Shown: positions 7,470 through 14,981, counted from the stretch's first letter. The stretch is DNA of 29,427 nucleotides from DATFRX01 sp035630615 (GCA_035630615.1 DASQKI010000013.1:1-29427), one strand, 5' to 3'. The notes: generated by a model from the letters alone, not told the origin. Made by a program: numbers and translations.

Positions 7470-9440
7470 TCACACCTGGACCCGGCGCTCAATGGCGTCC
7501 ACGATCCGCTGCACCGCCTCGTCGACCGGCACGCCGTTGTCCTGGTCGCCGTTGCGGTAGCGGAACGACACGGCCCCGGCGTCGACGTCCTTGTCGCCCG
7601 CGATCAGCATGTAGGGCACCTTCTGCGTCTGCGCGGTACGGATCTTCTTCTGCATCCGGTCGCCGGAATCGTCCACCTCCACCCGGACACCTCGAGCCCG
7701 CAGCTTCGCCGCAACCTGATCCAGGTGTTTGACGTGGCGCTCCGCAACGGAGATCGCGACGACCTGCACCGGCGCCAGCCATGGCGGGAACGCACCGGCG
7801 TAGTGCTCGACGAGGAGCCCGAAGAACCGCTCGACCGAGCCGAACAGCGCGCGATGGATCATGTACGGGCGCTTGCGCGTGCCGTCGGACGCCTGGTACT
7901 CGAGCCCGAACCGCTGCGGCTCCTGCAGGTCCACCTGCAGGGTGGACATCTGCCACCGCCGGCCGATCGCATCGCGGATGTGGAGGTCGATCTTGGGCGC
8001 GTAGAAGGCTGCCTCGCCAGACGCTTCGACGTAGGGCATCCCGACCTTGTCCAGCGCCGACCGCAGCGCCGACTCGGCCTCCTCCCACTCCGCGGCCTCG
8101 CCGACGAACTTGTCACTGTCGTCGCGCAGCGCCAGCTCCAACTCGAATTCGGTGAGTCCGAAGTCGCGGAGCAGGCCGACCACGAAGTCGAGCAGCGACG
8201 CGAGTTCGTCGGCTAGTTGCTCCGGGGCGCAGAAGATGTGGGCGTCGTCCTGGGTGAATCCCCGGGCCCGAGTCAGCCCGTGCACGACACCGGACTTCTC
8301 GTTGCGGTAGACCATGCCGAACTCGAACAGTCGCAGTGGCAGCTCCCGGTACGACCGGCCGCGCGACCGGAAGATCAGGATGTGCATCGGACAGTTCATC
8401 GGCTTCGGGTAGTAGCGCTGGCCTTCGTCGAGGTCCATCGGCGGATACATGTCGTCGGCGTACCACTCGAGGTGTCCGGAGGTCTCGAACAACTGCTGCT
8501 TGGTCAGGTGCGGCGTATAGACGAACTCGTAGCCCGACTCCTCGTGGCGGCGCCGCGAGTAGTCCTCCATCGTCTTGCGGATGATCCCGCCCTTGGGATG
8601 GAACAGCGCGAGGCCCGGCCCGACCTCTTCGGGGAAGCTGAACAGGTCGAGCTCGGCCCCGAGGCGACGGTGGTCGCGCAGGGCAGCCTCCTCGAGCCGG
8701 TGCAGATGCTCGGCGAGCGCGTCCTTTGACTCCCACGCGGTGCCGTAGATCCGCTGCAGCTGCTGGTTTTTCTCGTCCCCCCGCCAGTACGCCGCGGCCG
8801 TCCGCATCAGCTTGAACGCCGGAATCCGCTTCGTGGTCGGAAGGTGCGGTCCCCGACAGAGGTCCTTCCACGCCAGAGCGCCGTCGCGGCGCAGGTTGTC
8901 GTAGATGGTCAGCTCGGAGCCGCCGACCTCGACCTCGGCCCCGTCGCCGCCGGCGCCCTTGAGGCCGATCAGCTCAAGCTTGTACGGCTCGTCGGCGAGC
9001 TCGGATCGAGCCTCATCCTCAGCCACGACGCGACGTGAGAAGCGCTGGCCCTCCTTGATGATCTTGCGCATCTGAGTCTCGATCCGCTCGAGATCCTCGG
9101 GACGGAACGGTTCGGCGACATCAAAGTCGTAGTAGAAGCCGTCGGTCACCGGCGGTCCGATGCCGAGCTTCGCCTCGGGATAGAGCTCCTGCACCGCCTG
9201 GGCCATGACATGCGCGGTCGAGTGCCGCAAGATGTCGCGGCCGCCGTCGGAGTCGATCGCGACCGGCTCGACGCGGTCGCCCTCGGCGAGCTCGTACGCC
9301 AGGTCGCGCAGCTCATCGCCGACACGGGCCGCGATGACCGCGGCATCGTCGGCGAACAGCTCCCACGCCTTCGTGCCCGTCGTGACCGTGCGTTCGGCGG
9401 CAGCACCTGACGACACAACGATCACGCGGATATCGGACAC
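7470..9440 (-). CDS. thrS: Threonyl-tRNA synthetase
   Basis: A 656-residue class II synthetase that charges tRNA-Thr. In order: a TGS domain (to about residue 65), the editing domain with HSTAHVMAQA (about 73-82), and the catalytic core with GPGLALFHPKGG, the zinc-site cysteine in MNCPMHILIF, and motif 2 in FGMVYRNEKSGVVHGLTRARGF followed by TQDDAHIF. The anticodon-binding domain begins after PPWLAPVQVV. Length is normal. The GTG start at 9440 has an AGGAG 5 bases upstream. No T-box leader is visible in the 84 bases before it, so regulation by that route is not supported. It heads the thrS-HIT unit. Confidence 0.97.
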   Translation of the reverse strand: MSDIRVIVVSSGAAAERTVTTGTKAWELFADDAAVIAARVGDELRDLAYELAEGDRVEPVAIDSDGGRDILRHSTAHVMAQAVQELYPEAKLGIGPPVTDGFYYDFDVAEPFRPEDLERIETQMRKIIKEGQRFSRRVVAEDEARSELADEPYKLELIGLKGAGGDGAEVEVGGSELTIYDNLRRDGALAWKDLCRGPHLPTTKRIPAFKLMRTAAAYWRGDEKNQQLQRIYGTAWESKDALAEHLHRLEEAALRDHRRLGAELDLFSFPEEVGPGLALFHPKGGIIRKTMEDYSRRRHEESGYEFVYTPHLTKQQLFETSGHLEWYADDMYPPMDLDEGQRYYPKPMNCPMHILIFRSRGRSYRELPLRLFEFGMVYRNEKSGVVHGLTRARGFTQDDAHIFCAPEQLADELASLLDFVVGLLRDFGLTEFELELALRDDSDKFVGEAAEWEEAESALRSALDKVGMPYVEASGEAAFYAPKIDLHIRDAIGRRWQMSTLQVDLQEPQRFGLEYQASDGTRKRPYMIHRALFGSVERFFGLLVEHYAGAFPPWLAPVQVVAISVAERHVKHLDQVAAKLRARGVRVEVDDSGDRMQKKIRTAQTQKVPYMLIAGDKDVDAGAVSFRYRNGDQDNGVPVDEAVQRIVDAIERRVQV

Positions 9441-9524
9441 GGGGTCTCCTCACAGGGGGAACGACATGACCCCGCGATGGTATCCGCGCAGCCCAGCGCC
9501 GCCCCACCGGATATCGATCAGCCG

Positions 9525-9722
9525 TCATCCTTCGTCGGCGACGGCTCCACACACCTCGCAGCGACTGGAGGTGTGGCCATGATCGTCGAAGTGGTCGATC
9601 ACGAGCTCGTGCGCGGCGATCTCGTGCGCGCAGCCTTCGTGTTCGGTGTTGCCGGGTTCGTGGCAGGGGCATTGGCAGGCAACTGCCACCTGGGCGCGTC
9701 GCATGACGATCTCGTTGTGCAC
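9525..9722 (-). CDS. Small Cys/His-rich protein, probable zinc binder
   Basis: A 65-residue protein that I do not recognise. It has six cysteines and eight or more histidines: a CQCPCH cluster near residue 16, several histidines in the middle (HEGCAHEIAAHEL, HFDDHGH), and a C-terminal CEVCG knuckle. This pattern suggests one or two structural zinc sites. The GTG start at 9722 has an AGGAGG exactly 5 bases upstream. A consensus sigma-B-type promoter sits about 50 bases further upstream, so expression in stress is likely. The gene lies between thrS and a divergent rhodanese gene. It could be a metal-storage or redox-sensing protein, but that is inference. Confidence 0.75.
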   Translation of the reverse strand: MHNEIVMRRAQVAVACQCPCHEPGNTEHEGCAHEIAAHELVIDHFDDHGHTSSRCEVCGAVADEG

Positions 9723-9771
9723 CGAAGCCTCCTGCTCGCGAGCCCTCCCCCGCTAACGAGTTTCGCCCTCC

Positions 9772-9796
9772 GTACCCGGGATCGCCAAGCCCAAAC
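9772..9796 (-). promoter_or_regulatory. Sigma-B/sigma-F-type promoter for the Cys/His-rich gene
   Basis: On the minus strand GTTT (9796-9793), 15 bases, then GGGTAC (9777-9772). This matches the Streptomyces sigma-B consensus GNNT-N14-16-GGGTAC/T in its strongest form. It points at the gene starting at 9722. Confidence 0.78.
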
Positions 9797-9868
9797 GGCG
9801 AGATCCATTCCCCGTCCATTCCACCCCAACACTACGCAGGAATCGGTAACGTGCCGCTAGGAGGTGCT

Positions 9869-10294
9869 ATGGGCGAGTTTTCCGCCGTCGATGAGCTACT
9901 GGCTGCCGCTCGAGCCGATCTGGACCGCGTGCACCCCTCGGACTTCGCCGCGGAGGTCGCTGCGGGTGGGCTCGTCATCGACACGAGATCCTCGGAGCAG
10001 CGGCAGCAGGACGGCGAGTTGGCCGGCGCCGTCGTCGTCGACCGCAACGTCCTCGAGTGGCGTCTCGACCCCAGCAGTCCAGTCCACATTCCTGAGATCA
10101 CCAGTGTCGATCAACGCCTGATCATCGTCTGCAACGAGGGCTACAGTTCGAGCCTCGCCGCTGCCAGCTTGCGTCAACTCGGCCTCCATCGAGCCACCGA
10201 TCTGATCGGCGGATTCCAAGCGCTGTCCCGAAACGGCACATCAGGGCTAGAAGACGGCCGAGGTGACGGACTCACTTGTCAGACGATGCTGTAG
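9869..10294 (+). CDS. Single-domain rhodanese-like protein
   Basis: A 141-residue protein with a rhodanese domain. LVIDTRSSEQRQQDGELAGA is the usual N-terminal part (residues about 35-54), and the active-site loop is CNEGYSS at about residue 93, with the catalytic cysteine present. LGLHRATDLIGGFQAL is the characteristic C-terminal block. It should move sulfane sulfur (for example thiosulfate or persulfide) in the cytoplasm. The ATG at 9869 has AGGAGG 6 bases upstream, better than the in-frame codons before it. Its 3' end overlaps the convergent gene by 16 bases. Confidence 0.88.
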   Translation: MGEFSAVDELLAAARADLDRVHPSDFAAEVAAGGLVIDTRSSEQRQQDGELAGAVVVDRNVLEWRLDPSSPVHIPEITSVDQRLIIVCNEGYSSSLAAASLRQLGLHRATDLIGGFQALSRNGTSGLEDGRGDGLTCQTML

Positions 10295-10512
10295 CGGCCG
10301 TCGTTGAGCTGGATCATCCGACCGCTCGCGATGGCGTCGAGCCCGGCCCGTTCGAACCGGCCGGGTGCCCAGAATCTGGCGCCGACCAGCACCGCCAAGT
10401 CGTCGAACGACTGAGGCCCTTCCGTACGCAGCGCTCGCAGGATTTGGGCGACCTCGTGCTCGCGGATCCGGTCCCGTTGCTCCGTCGAGGGTTTGGGCGG
10501 TGGCATGGGCAT
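10279..10512 (-). CDS. Small conserved protein with winged-helix-like sequence
   Basis: About 77 residues. After the proline-rich MPMPPPKPS, the stretch REHEVAQILRALRTEGPQSFDDLAVLVGARFW followed by GRMIQLNDGRYSIV reads like a short helix-turn-helix or winged-helix fold: two helices, then a beta wing. Similar small proteins are common in actinobacteria, but I know no function. I chose the ATG at 10512 because AGGAG lies 9 bases upstream. A GTG at 10545 would give 88 residues and would overlap the MFS remnant's stop codon. It is probably a DNA-binding protein or a structural relic of one. Confidence 0.7.
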   Translation of the reverse strand: MPMPPPKPSTEQRDRIREHEVAQILRALRTEGPQSFDDLAVLVGARFWAPGRFERAGLDAIASGRMIQLNDGRYSIV

Positions 10513-10537
10513 GGTGATGAACTCCTCACGTGCGTTG

Positions 10538-11845
10538 TCAGGCACGCCGCGCCCACGCGGGGGCAGGCTCCGGTTCGGGCTTGCTCTCCGCAGTGAGCGG
10601 CTTGGCGATGTTTTCCAGCGTCTGTTTCTCAGCCCGGACCCCGAGCAGCGCCTCGACCACGCCGCCGGCGATCATGAGCCCGGCACCGATGAGATAGCCG
10701 ACGTTGATCAGGCTGAGGTCCTGGCTGGGCACCGCATTCTCGATCAACGCCCCGAACAGCAGCGGCCCGGCGATACCCCCGGCGGCGGTGCCGATCGCGT
10801 GAGGTACGCCGCGCTCGCTCCGGCCGACGCGAAGAAGAAGGTGATCGCGCCCATGAGGGTCAGGGTCAGTCCGTTCAGCGAGCCGAGCATGAACCCGGTG
10901 ACCGCCAGCAGGATGCCGGAGATTATGTACGTGCCGGCGATCATCCGCACCCGACCGACCGAATCGAAGAACGGGCCGAGCACCAGAGGTCCGATGAAGT
11001 TGCTGATCGCGAAGGCGGCGATGTAGTAGCCGACCTTGGTCGGATCGACCTGCAACTGCTTGAACGACCCGAGCACGTCGCCGAACGTGAAGAAGAACGC
11101 GTGGTAGAGGAACGCCTGCCCGACGAACAGTGAGAAGCACAGGATCGTGCGCTTGGGATAGAGCGTGAACACGGTCTTGGCGATCAGGCCGATCCCGATC
11201 GTCTTGCGCTGCCGGATGGTGATGGTTTCCTCGACGTCGGGAAGGTCCTGCCCACGCTCCTGACTGACCCTGCTCTCGATATCCCGGACGACACGGTCGC
11301 CTTCCTGCTCCCGGCCGTGGATGTAGAGCCAGCGCGGGCTCTCCGGGATCGTGCGCCGGACGATCAGGATGCCGAGGCCGAGGATGGCGCCGAGCAAGAA
11401 CGCGAGCCGCCATCCGATGTCGGGCGCGAAGATCGTCGTGTCGAGCAACGGCACCGTGATCAACGATCCGGCGGCGGCACCGATCCAGAAGGAGCCGTTG
11501 ATGGCGACGTCGACCCGACCCCGGTACTTCGCCGGAACGTGATCAAGAAGAGCCGCTTCCGGCCGAATTTGTCGGTGAGTTGGCCGAAGAACAACGCCCC
11601 CACGCAGGCCCCGCGACGTAGACGGCGCCGGCGAGCCCGATGTCGAAGTTGGACAGGCCCAACCCGGTGCCCTCAGGTTTGAGCGCATCGGACAGCGAGC
11701 CCACGATTGTGACCTCGAGGCCGTCGAGGATCCAGACGGTTCCGAGGCCGACGACCACGAGCCAGTGCCAACGTGCCCACGGCAGCCGATCCATACGGGC
11801 CGGGATGTCGGTGGTGATCCGACCAAGCTCGACGTCTGATGCCAT
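10538..11845 (-). pseudogene. MFS transporter (sugar/metabolite:H+ symporter type), multiply disrupted
   Basis: The start is healthy: ATG at 11845 with GAGGAG upstream, then RLPWARWHWLVVVGLGTVWI and the first membrane segments. Near 11615 the frame shifts by one base in a G-run, and the correct continuation ACVGALFFGQLTDKFGRKR is in another frame. Around 11545 the sequence jumps from RLFLIT to VPAKYRGRVDVAINGSFWIG, losing about 50 residues (two membrane segments). Near 10800 it shifts again from GASAAYLT to AIGTAAGGIAGPLLFG, losing about 17 more. The C-terminal region is otherwise normal to 10538. With at least three lesions, two of them deletions, it cannot make a working transporter. Confidence 0.85.
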
Positions 11846-11988
11846 GTCCCTCAGCTCCTCCTCGTCCGGCCGGGTTGGCGGGCCGGCCAGTAGAAGGCTC
11901 CGCGGACCCCTACGCGTCGCCGGTGAATCGTGCCGTCGCGAGCTAGACGACGGCGAAAGACCTCGACATCAGGACGCTCCGGCACGGC

Positions 11989-12633
11989 TTATCGCTCCAA
12001 CATCGACGCGACCACGTCGAGATCGGCGACGAAGGCGGCGTACGCGGACTTGCGGTCGTCGGTTCGCAGGACCGAGGAGGGATGGACGGTGCCGACGACC
12101 GGCGTACCGTCCTCCAGCTCCAATCGGTCGCCGCGCTGCTTCGTGACGCGATAGGACGACCCGAGCAGCATCCGGCCGGCCGTGGCGCCGAGCGTGACGA
12201 TCACGTCCGGGTCGGTGAGCGCCAACTCGGCGTCGAACCACGGTCGACAGGCCCGGATGTGCGAAACGTCAGGTGGCTCATGGATGCGCCGCTTGCCGCG
12301 TCCTTCGCGACGGAATCGGAAGTGCTTGACGGCGTTGGTCACAAAAGTCTCGTCTCGCTTGATGCCGACCTCATCGAGCGCCTTGTCCAACATGCGGCCC
12401 GCAGGACCGACGAACGGTCGGCCGGCGCGGTCCTCCTGATCACCGGGCTGCTCACCGACGAGCACGACCCGGGCGTCAAGAGAGCCCTCGCCGAGTACGG
12501 CCTGCGTCGTGTCCTTGTAGAGATCACAGCCACGGCATGCCTGGGCCGCGGTCCGGAGCGTCTCGAGGTCCATCGACTCGGGGACCCACCGGGCGGCTCC
12601 GGCCGCCGGCTTGCGTGCCGAACGTTGCGCCAT
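11989..12633 (-). CDS. udgX: UdgX, uracil-DNA glycosylase that links covalently to DNA
   Basis: A 214-residue member of the UDG superfamily. It has an N-terminal iron-sulfur cysteine pair (CRGCDLY, about residue 30), motif A as GEQPGDQEDRAGRPFVGPAG, and motif B as HPSSVLR near residue 188. Between them lies the diagnostic loop GKRRIHEPP: the KRRIH insertion whose histidine, in the Mycobacterium smegmatis enzyme, bonds covalently to the abasic site after removing uracil. The ATG at 12633 is preferred because a consensus stress promoter ends 10 bases upstream and no ribosome binding site is present, so the mRNA is probably leaderless. An in-frame ATG at 12699 would add 22 residues if the distal promoter is used. 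Confidence 0.93.
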   Translation of the reverse strand: MAQRSARKPAAGAARWVPESMDLETLRTAAQACRGCDLYKDTTQAVLGEGSLDARVVLVGEQPGDQEDRAGRPFVGPAGRMLDKALDEVGIKRDETFVTNAVKHFRFRREGRGKRRIHEPPDVSHIRACRPWFDAELALTDPDVIVTLGATAGRMLLGSSYRVTKQRGDRLELEDGTPVVGTVHPSSVLRTDDRKSAYAAFVADLDVVASMLER

Positions 12634-12643
12634 AGGCCGGGAG

Positions 12644-12668
12644 GTACCCGGAGCGGCAACAGCCAAAC
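12644..12668 (-). promoter_or_regulatory. Sigma-B/sigma-F-type promoter P2 of udgX
   Basis: Minus strand GTTT (12668-12665), 15 bases, GGGTAC (12649-12644). The -10 box ends 10 bases before the udgX ATG, so transcription would begin nearly at the start codon. The first base of the -35 abuts the hairpin at 12668-12698. Confidence 0.82.
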
Positions 12669-12698
12669 GACTCCCCGACCTCATCGGCCGGGGAGTCG
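12668..12698 (-). terminator. Hairpin between the BON/SRPBCC gene and udgX
   Basis: A perfect 10-bp stem CGACTCCCCG / CGGGGAGTCG with an 11-base loop. On the minus strand it is followed by TTTGG. It lies downstream of the BON/SRPBCC stop codon and between two udgX promoters, so it may both end the upstream transcript and attenuate the distal promoter. The T-tract is short. Confidence 0.6.
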
Positions 12699-12719
12699 CT
12701 CTTCGCTTGTGTCGCGGAC

Positions 12720-12744
12720 GTACCCAGGTCGTGGGCCAGCATGC
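12720..12744 (-). promoter_or_regulatory. Sigma-B/sigma-F-type promoter P1, upstream of the hairpin
   Basis: Minus strand GCAT (12744-12741), 15 bases, GGGTAC (12725-12720). It fits the same GNNT-N15-GGGTAC rule. A transcript from here would run into the hairpin after about 20 bases, giving either a very short RNA or a longer udgX mRNA. Confidence 0.6.
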
Positions 12745-12762
12745 GCCGGCGAACACGGCCAC

Positions 12763-13989
12763 TCAGGACGCGGTGGCCGCCGGCTCGTGATCGTGCTTGC
12801 GCCGCTCGATCTGATCACGCAGTCGAACCAGATCGGCGCGCATCAGGTGGCTGGCGTCGGCACCGAAGATGCTCGCGAAGCCGTGGCCGATCTCACCGGC
12901 GATCGGGTTGTAGTGCATCCGGACCTGCACCTGGCAGCGACCGTCGTTCTGCTGCACCGAGATCTCACCGCTGTGGGCGACGTTCTGGTCTGGCAGCGTC
13001 TTCCACCCCATCCGGTGGCCCTCCTCGCGGAAGGTCTCGTGCGCGTCAAACGTGACATCGGTGTGCGCCGGACCGCGAATGGTCCAGCGGGTGACGCCCT
13101 CGTCGGGTCGCTCCTCGACATCGACGACATTGGACATGAACGTAGGGAAACTCGGGTAGTTGCTCACCACCGGCCACACTTCGTCGGGCGTCGCGTCGAT
13201 GGTGACGGCCGCGTCGGCCTCGACGGCGTGGCGACCAGCGCCAACGCCGGTGACCCGTCGAAGCGATCTGTTGGTCGCGGCTCGGGTCGCCATCGCGAGG
13301 CCGCCGCCCCGCAGCAACAGCCCGGACAGACCGCCCAGACGCCGGCCGGTGCCCATGAGACCGAATCCGGCCGCGCCGGCGGCGAACCGAGTGGCCGGCG
13401 ACCAGTTCTCCTGCAACACGTCGGGGCGACCCCGGCGGGTCCGGGATGCGCCCTGCAGGCCAGGCACGCCGTCGGGGCTGCGGTGCACCCGCAGTTGGTC
13501 GTCGATGGACCGTACGCCGGGCACCCTGGATACGGCGCGTACGACGGCGTGGTGCTCGTCGGCGAGGACGTCGCCATCGAGCCGCGCCTGGCCTTCCGAC
13601 ACCGCGACGTCGATGGCTCTCGCGTGGCCTGAGGCCATGCCCAGACTGGACCGTACGCGCTCGACGAGCACCGCGTCGTCGACGTCGCCGCCGGCGAACC
13701 GATAGCGCAGGCCCGCGCCGATGCCAGTCGCCCGGTTGCGCACGTCGCGGGACAGGATGTCGACAGCGTCCTGCGCCTCGTGCTGGGCATGGACGACCTG
13801 GTCACGGAGCTTCGCGCGCCGGGCCGGCCCTCGATCGGGGTCGAAGAAGTACATCGTCGCGACACTGGCGCCGGCGGCACTGCCGACATGGGTCACCCAG
13901 CGACGCACGCCGAATGGTCTCGGATGCGTGTGGATCTCCACCAGCGGCACCGTCCGAGGAGGACGCGTGGGTAGTCGGGGCAGGTGCAT
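12763..13989 (-). CDS. BON- and SRPBCC-domain stress/envelope protein
   Basis: A 408-residue multi-domain protein. Residues about 30-50 hold a short hydrophobic segment (VTHVGSAAGASVATMYFF) ending in FDPDRG. A BON domain follows at about 105-170 (VERVRSSLG ... VRAVSRVPGVRSIDDQL), then a glycine-rich hydrophobic region at about 200-245, and a C-terminal SRPBCC / polyketide-cyclase-like domain at 255-385 (IDATPDEVWPVVSNYPSFPTFM). BON domains bind membranes or lipids; SRPBCC folds hold hydrophobic ligands. The exact role is unknown; osmotic or envelope stress is likely. ATG at 13989 has GGAGG about 8 bases upstream. It is second in an operon, 40 bases after the small acidic protein, whose promoter is of the sigma-B type. 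Confidence 0.85.
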   Translation of the reverse strand: MHLPRLPTRPPRTVPLVEIHTHPRPFGVRRWVTHVGSAAGASVATMYFFDPDRGPARRAKLRDQVVHAQHEAQDAVDILSRDVRNRATGIGAGLRYRFAGGDVDDAVLVERVRSSLGMASGHARAIDVAVSEGQARLDGDVLADEHHAVVRAVSRVPGVRSIDDQLRVHRSPDGVPGLQGASRTRRGRPDVLQENWSPATRFAAGAAGFGLMGTGRRLGGLSGLLLRGGGLAMATRAATNRSLRRVTGVGAGRHAVEADAAVTIDATPDEVWPVVSNYPSFPTFMSNVVDVEERPDEGVTRWTIRGPAHTDVTFDAHETFREEGHRMGWKTLPDQNVAHSGEISVQQNDGRCQVQVRMHYNPIAGEIGHGFASIFGADASHLMRADLVRLRDQIERRKHDHEPAATAS

Positions 13990-14029
13990 CAGCGTGCCTC
14001 CGTTCGGTCGCTTGAGACGGCGCCCGAGA

Positions 14030-14251
14030 TCAGTCGTCGCGCCACTCGTCCGCATCAGGGATGCCGCGACGTTGTTCGTCAACGTCAGCGGCGTCCGCCT
14101 CGATCGGACGAGGCGACGAGCTCGGGTCTTCCAGTTCGTCTTCTTCGATGTCCATCCGATGTTGTTCAAGGACGTCATTGGACGGGTCCTCCATCCCCAC
14201 GTCGACGTCGGGTGTCGGGTCAGCCCTGGGCCCTCGCGCCTGGTTCGACAT
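14030..14251 (-). CDS. Small acidic protein of a conserved actinobacterial type
   Basis: 73 residues, strongly acidic and probably disordered: MSNQARGPRADPTPDVDVGM then repeated patterns such as DVLEQHR and DVDEQRRGIPDADEW. Small proteins with the same DVLEQRR/DVADQRR pattern occur widely in actinobacteria, but I know no function. There is no ribosome binding site before the ATG at 14251. Instead a GGGTAC -10 box ends 9 bases upstream, so the mRNA is probably leaderless. It leads the operon with the BON/SRPBCC gene. An open frame continues upstream to 14572, but that part lies antisense to the DUF5709 gene and is not coding. Confidence 0.78.
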   Translation of the reverse strand: MSNQARGPRADPTPDVDVGMEDPSNDVLEQHRMDIEEDELEDPSSSPRPIEADAADVDEQRRGIPDADEWRDD

Positions 14252-14260
14252 AGGAGGTCG

Positions 14261-14285
14261 GTACCCCTTCGACCGCGTCCCATGC
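14261..14285 (-). promoter_or_regulatory. Sigma-B/sigma-F-type promoter of the acidic protein-BON/SRPBCC operon
   Basis: Minus strand GCAT (14285-14282), 15 bases, GGGTAC (14266-14261). The -10 box is 9 bases from the ATG at 14251. It is divergent from the DUF5709 promoter region. Confidence 0.75.
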
Positions 14286-14309
14286 GACCGACATCGACGG
14301 CGTCCGGCT

Positions 14310-14315
14310 GGGTAC
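14310..14315 (+). promoter_or_regulatory. Possible sigma-B/sigma-F-type -10 box before the DUF5709 gene
   Basis: GGGTAC lies 27 bases before the ATG at 14343. No GNNT is found 14-16 bases upstream, so the -35 half is missing or degenerate. Listed because all neighbouring genes have this box. Confidence 0.4.
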
Positions 14316-14342
14316 ACCCACGGCAACGCGAAGGAGGCAGCC

Positions 14343-14663
14343 ATGGCCGACCGGCCCGAGACCGAACGGTTCGATCCCGATATCGAGCCCGAGCCCGGAG
14401 ACGACGCCGACGTCGAACCCGCGACCGACGATCCCGACCTCGAGGCTGCTCGTTCGCAAGCGCCGAGCAACGACCCGATGGCCCTCACGACCGAAGAGTT
14501 GCGGCCGGAGGACGACCTCGTCGAGTACGAGCCGCCGTACGAGCCCACGCCCGAGACGGCGCAGGGGTTCACCGCGCAGGACGAACGGGTCGGCGAGTCC
14601 CTCGACGAGCGGCTCGCACAGGAGGAGCCGGAGCAGCCGGACGAGCCGGAGGACGCGTCCTAG
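14343..14663 (+). CDS. DUF5709-like acidic protein
   Basis: 106 residues, very rich in Asp, Glu and Pro. The segment PPYEPTPETAQGFTAQDERVGESLDERLAQEEPE is the conserved core of the actinobacterial DUF5709 family, whose function is unknown. The protein should be soluble and largely disordered in its N-terminal half. ATG at 14343 has AAGGAGG 6 bases upstream. It is divergent from the other small acidic protein at 14030-14251, the two starts being about 90 bases apart. Confidence 0.8.
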   Translation: MADRPETERFDPDIEPEPGDDADVEPATDDPDLEAARSQAPSNDPMALTTEELRPEDDLVEYEPPYEPTPETAQGFTAQDERVGESLDERLAQEEPEQPDEPEDAS

Positions 14664-14692
14664 TAGCGGACGCCGCGGCGCTCCCGCGAGGG

Positions 14693-14717
14693 GCGTGAAA
14701 TCCGACGCGATGGGTAC
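14693..14717 (+). promoter_or_regulatory. Sigma-B/sigma-F-type promoter of the 47-residue gene
   Basis: GCGT (14693-14696), 15 bases, GGGTAC (14712-14717). It precedes the ATG at 14750 by 32 bases, leaving room for a leader with a ribosome binding site. Confidence 0.68.
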
Positions 14718-14749
14718 TTCCAGCACGGAAAAAGCAGGGAGGGACACAT

Positions 14750-14893
14750 ATGGCTATCTGGACGACCATCTGGCGGTGGCTCTCGCGCGACCGCCGACGG
14801 CCGCACCCGGCCGACCGGACCGGCGGCGAGGGTCCCGGCGACGTTGATGCTCCACGGCATCGCCGTTCGAACACCGAGGCCGACGGCAGCTGA
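14750..14893 (+). CDS. 47-residue basic small protein
   Basis: Not recognised. The product begins MAIWTTIWRWLSRDRRRPHP, an amphipathic or membrane-surface helix rich in tryptophan and arginine, followed by a polar tail ending in NTEADGS. The ATG at 14750 has AGGGAGGG 5-6 bases upstream, a sigma-B-type promoter lies in front, and a large hairpin terminator follows 17 bases after the stop codon. Promoter, ribosome binding site, frame and terminator together make a real gene likely. The N-terminal helix could bind the membrane. Confidence 0.65.
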   Translation: MAIWTTIWRWLSRDRRRPHPADRTGGEGPGDVDAPRHRRSNTEADGS

Positions 14894-14910
14894 CCCGGGC
14901 GGTCAGCTAG

Positions 14911-14959
14911 CGGTGGAGGGCGGTTCGCTCCTGCGCAAGGAGGTCCGCGCCCTCCACCG
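14911..14959. terminator. Bidirectional hairpin terminator between the 47-residue gene and dps
   Basis: A perfect 12-bp outer stem, CGGTGGAGGGCG with CGCCCTCCACCG, encloses a second 5-bp hairpin (CTCCT/AGGAG, 14928-14942). It sits between convergent genes and is symmetric, so it can serve both. There is no T-tract, as is common in actinobacteria. Confidence 0.72.
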
Positions 14960-14981
14960 TCCCCTCAGCCCAAACGCCGTC

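Noticed and set aside
9441..9524. T-box leader before thrS
   Set aside because: The 84-base gap is too short and shows no T-box sequence.
14252..14257. AGGAGG on the plus strand beside the acidic protein start
   Set aside because: No plus-strand start codon follows at a usable distance; on the minus strand it reads CCTCCT and cannot serve the ATG at 14251.
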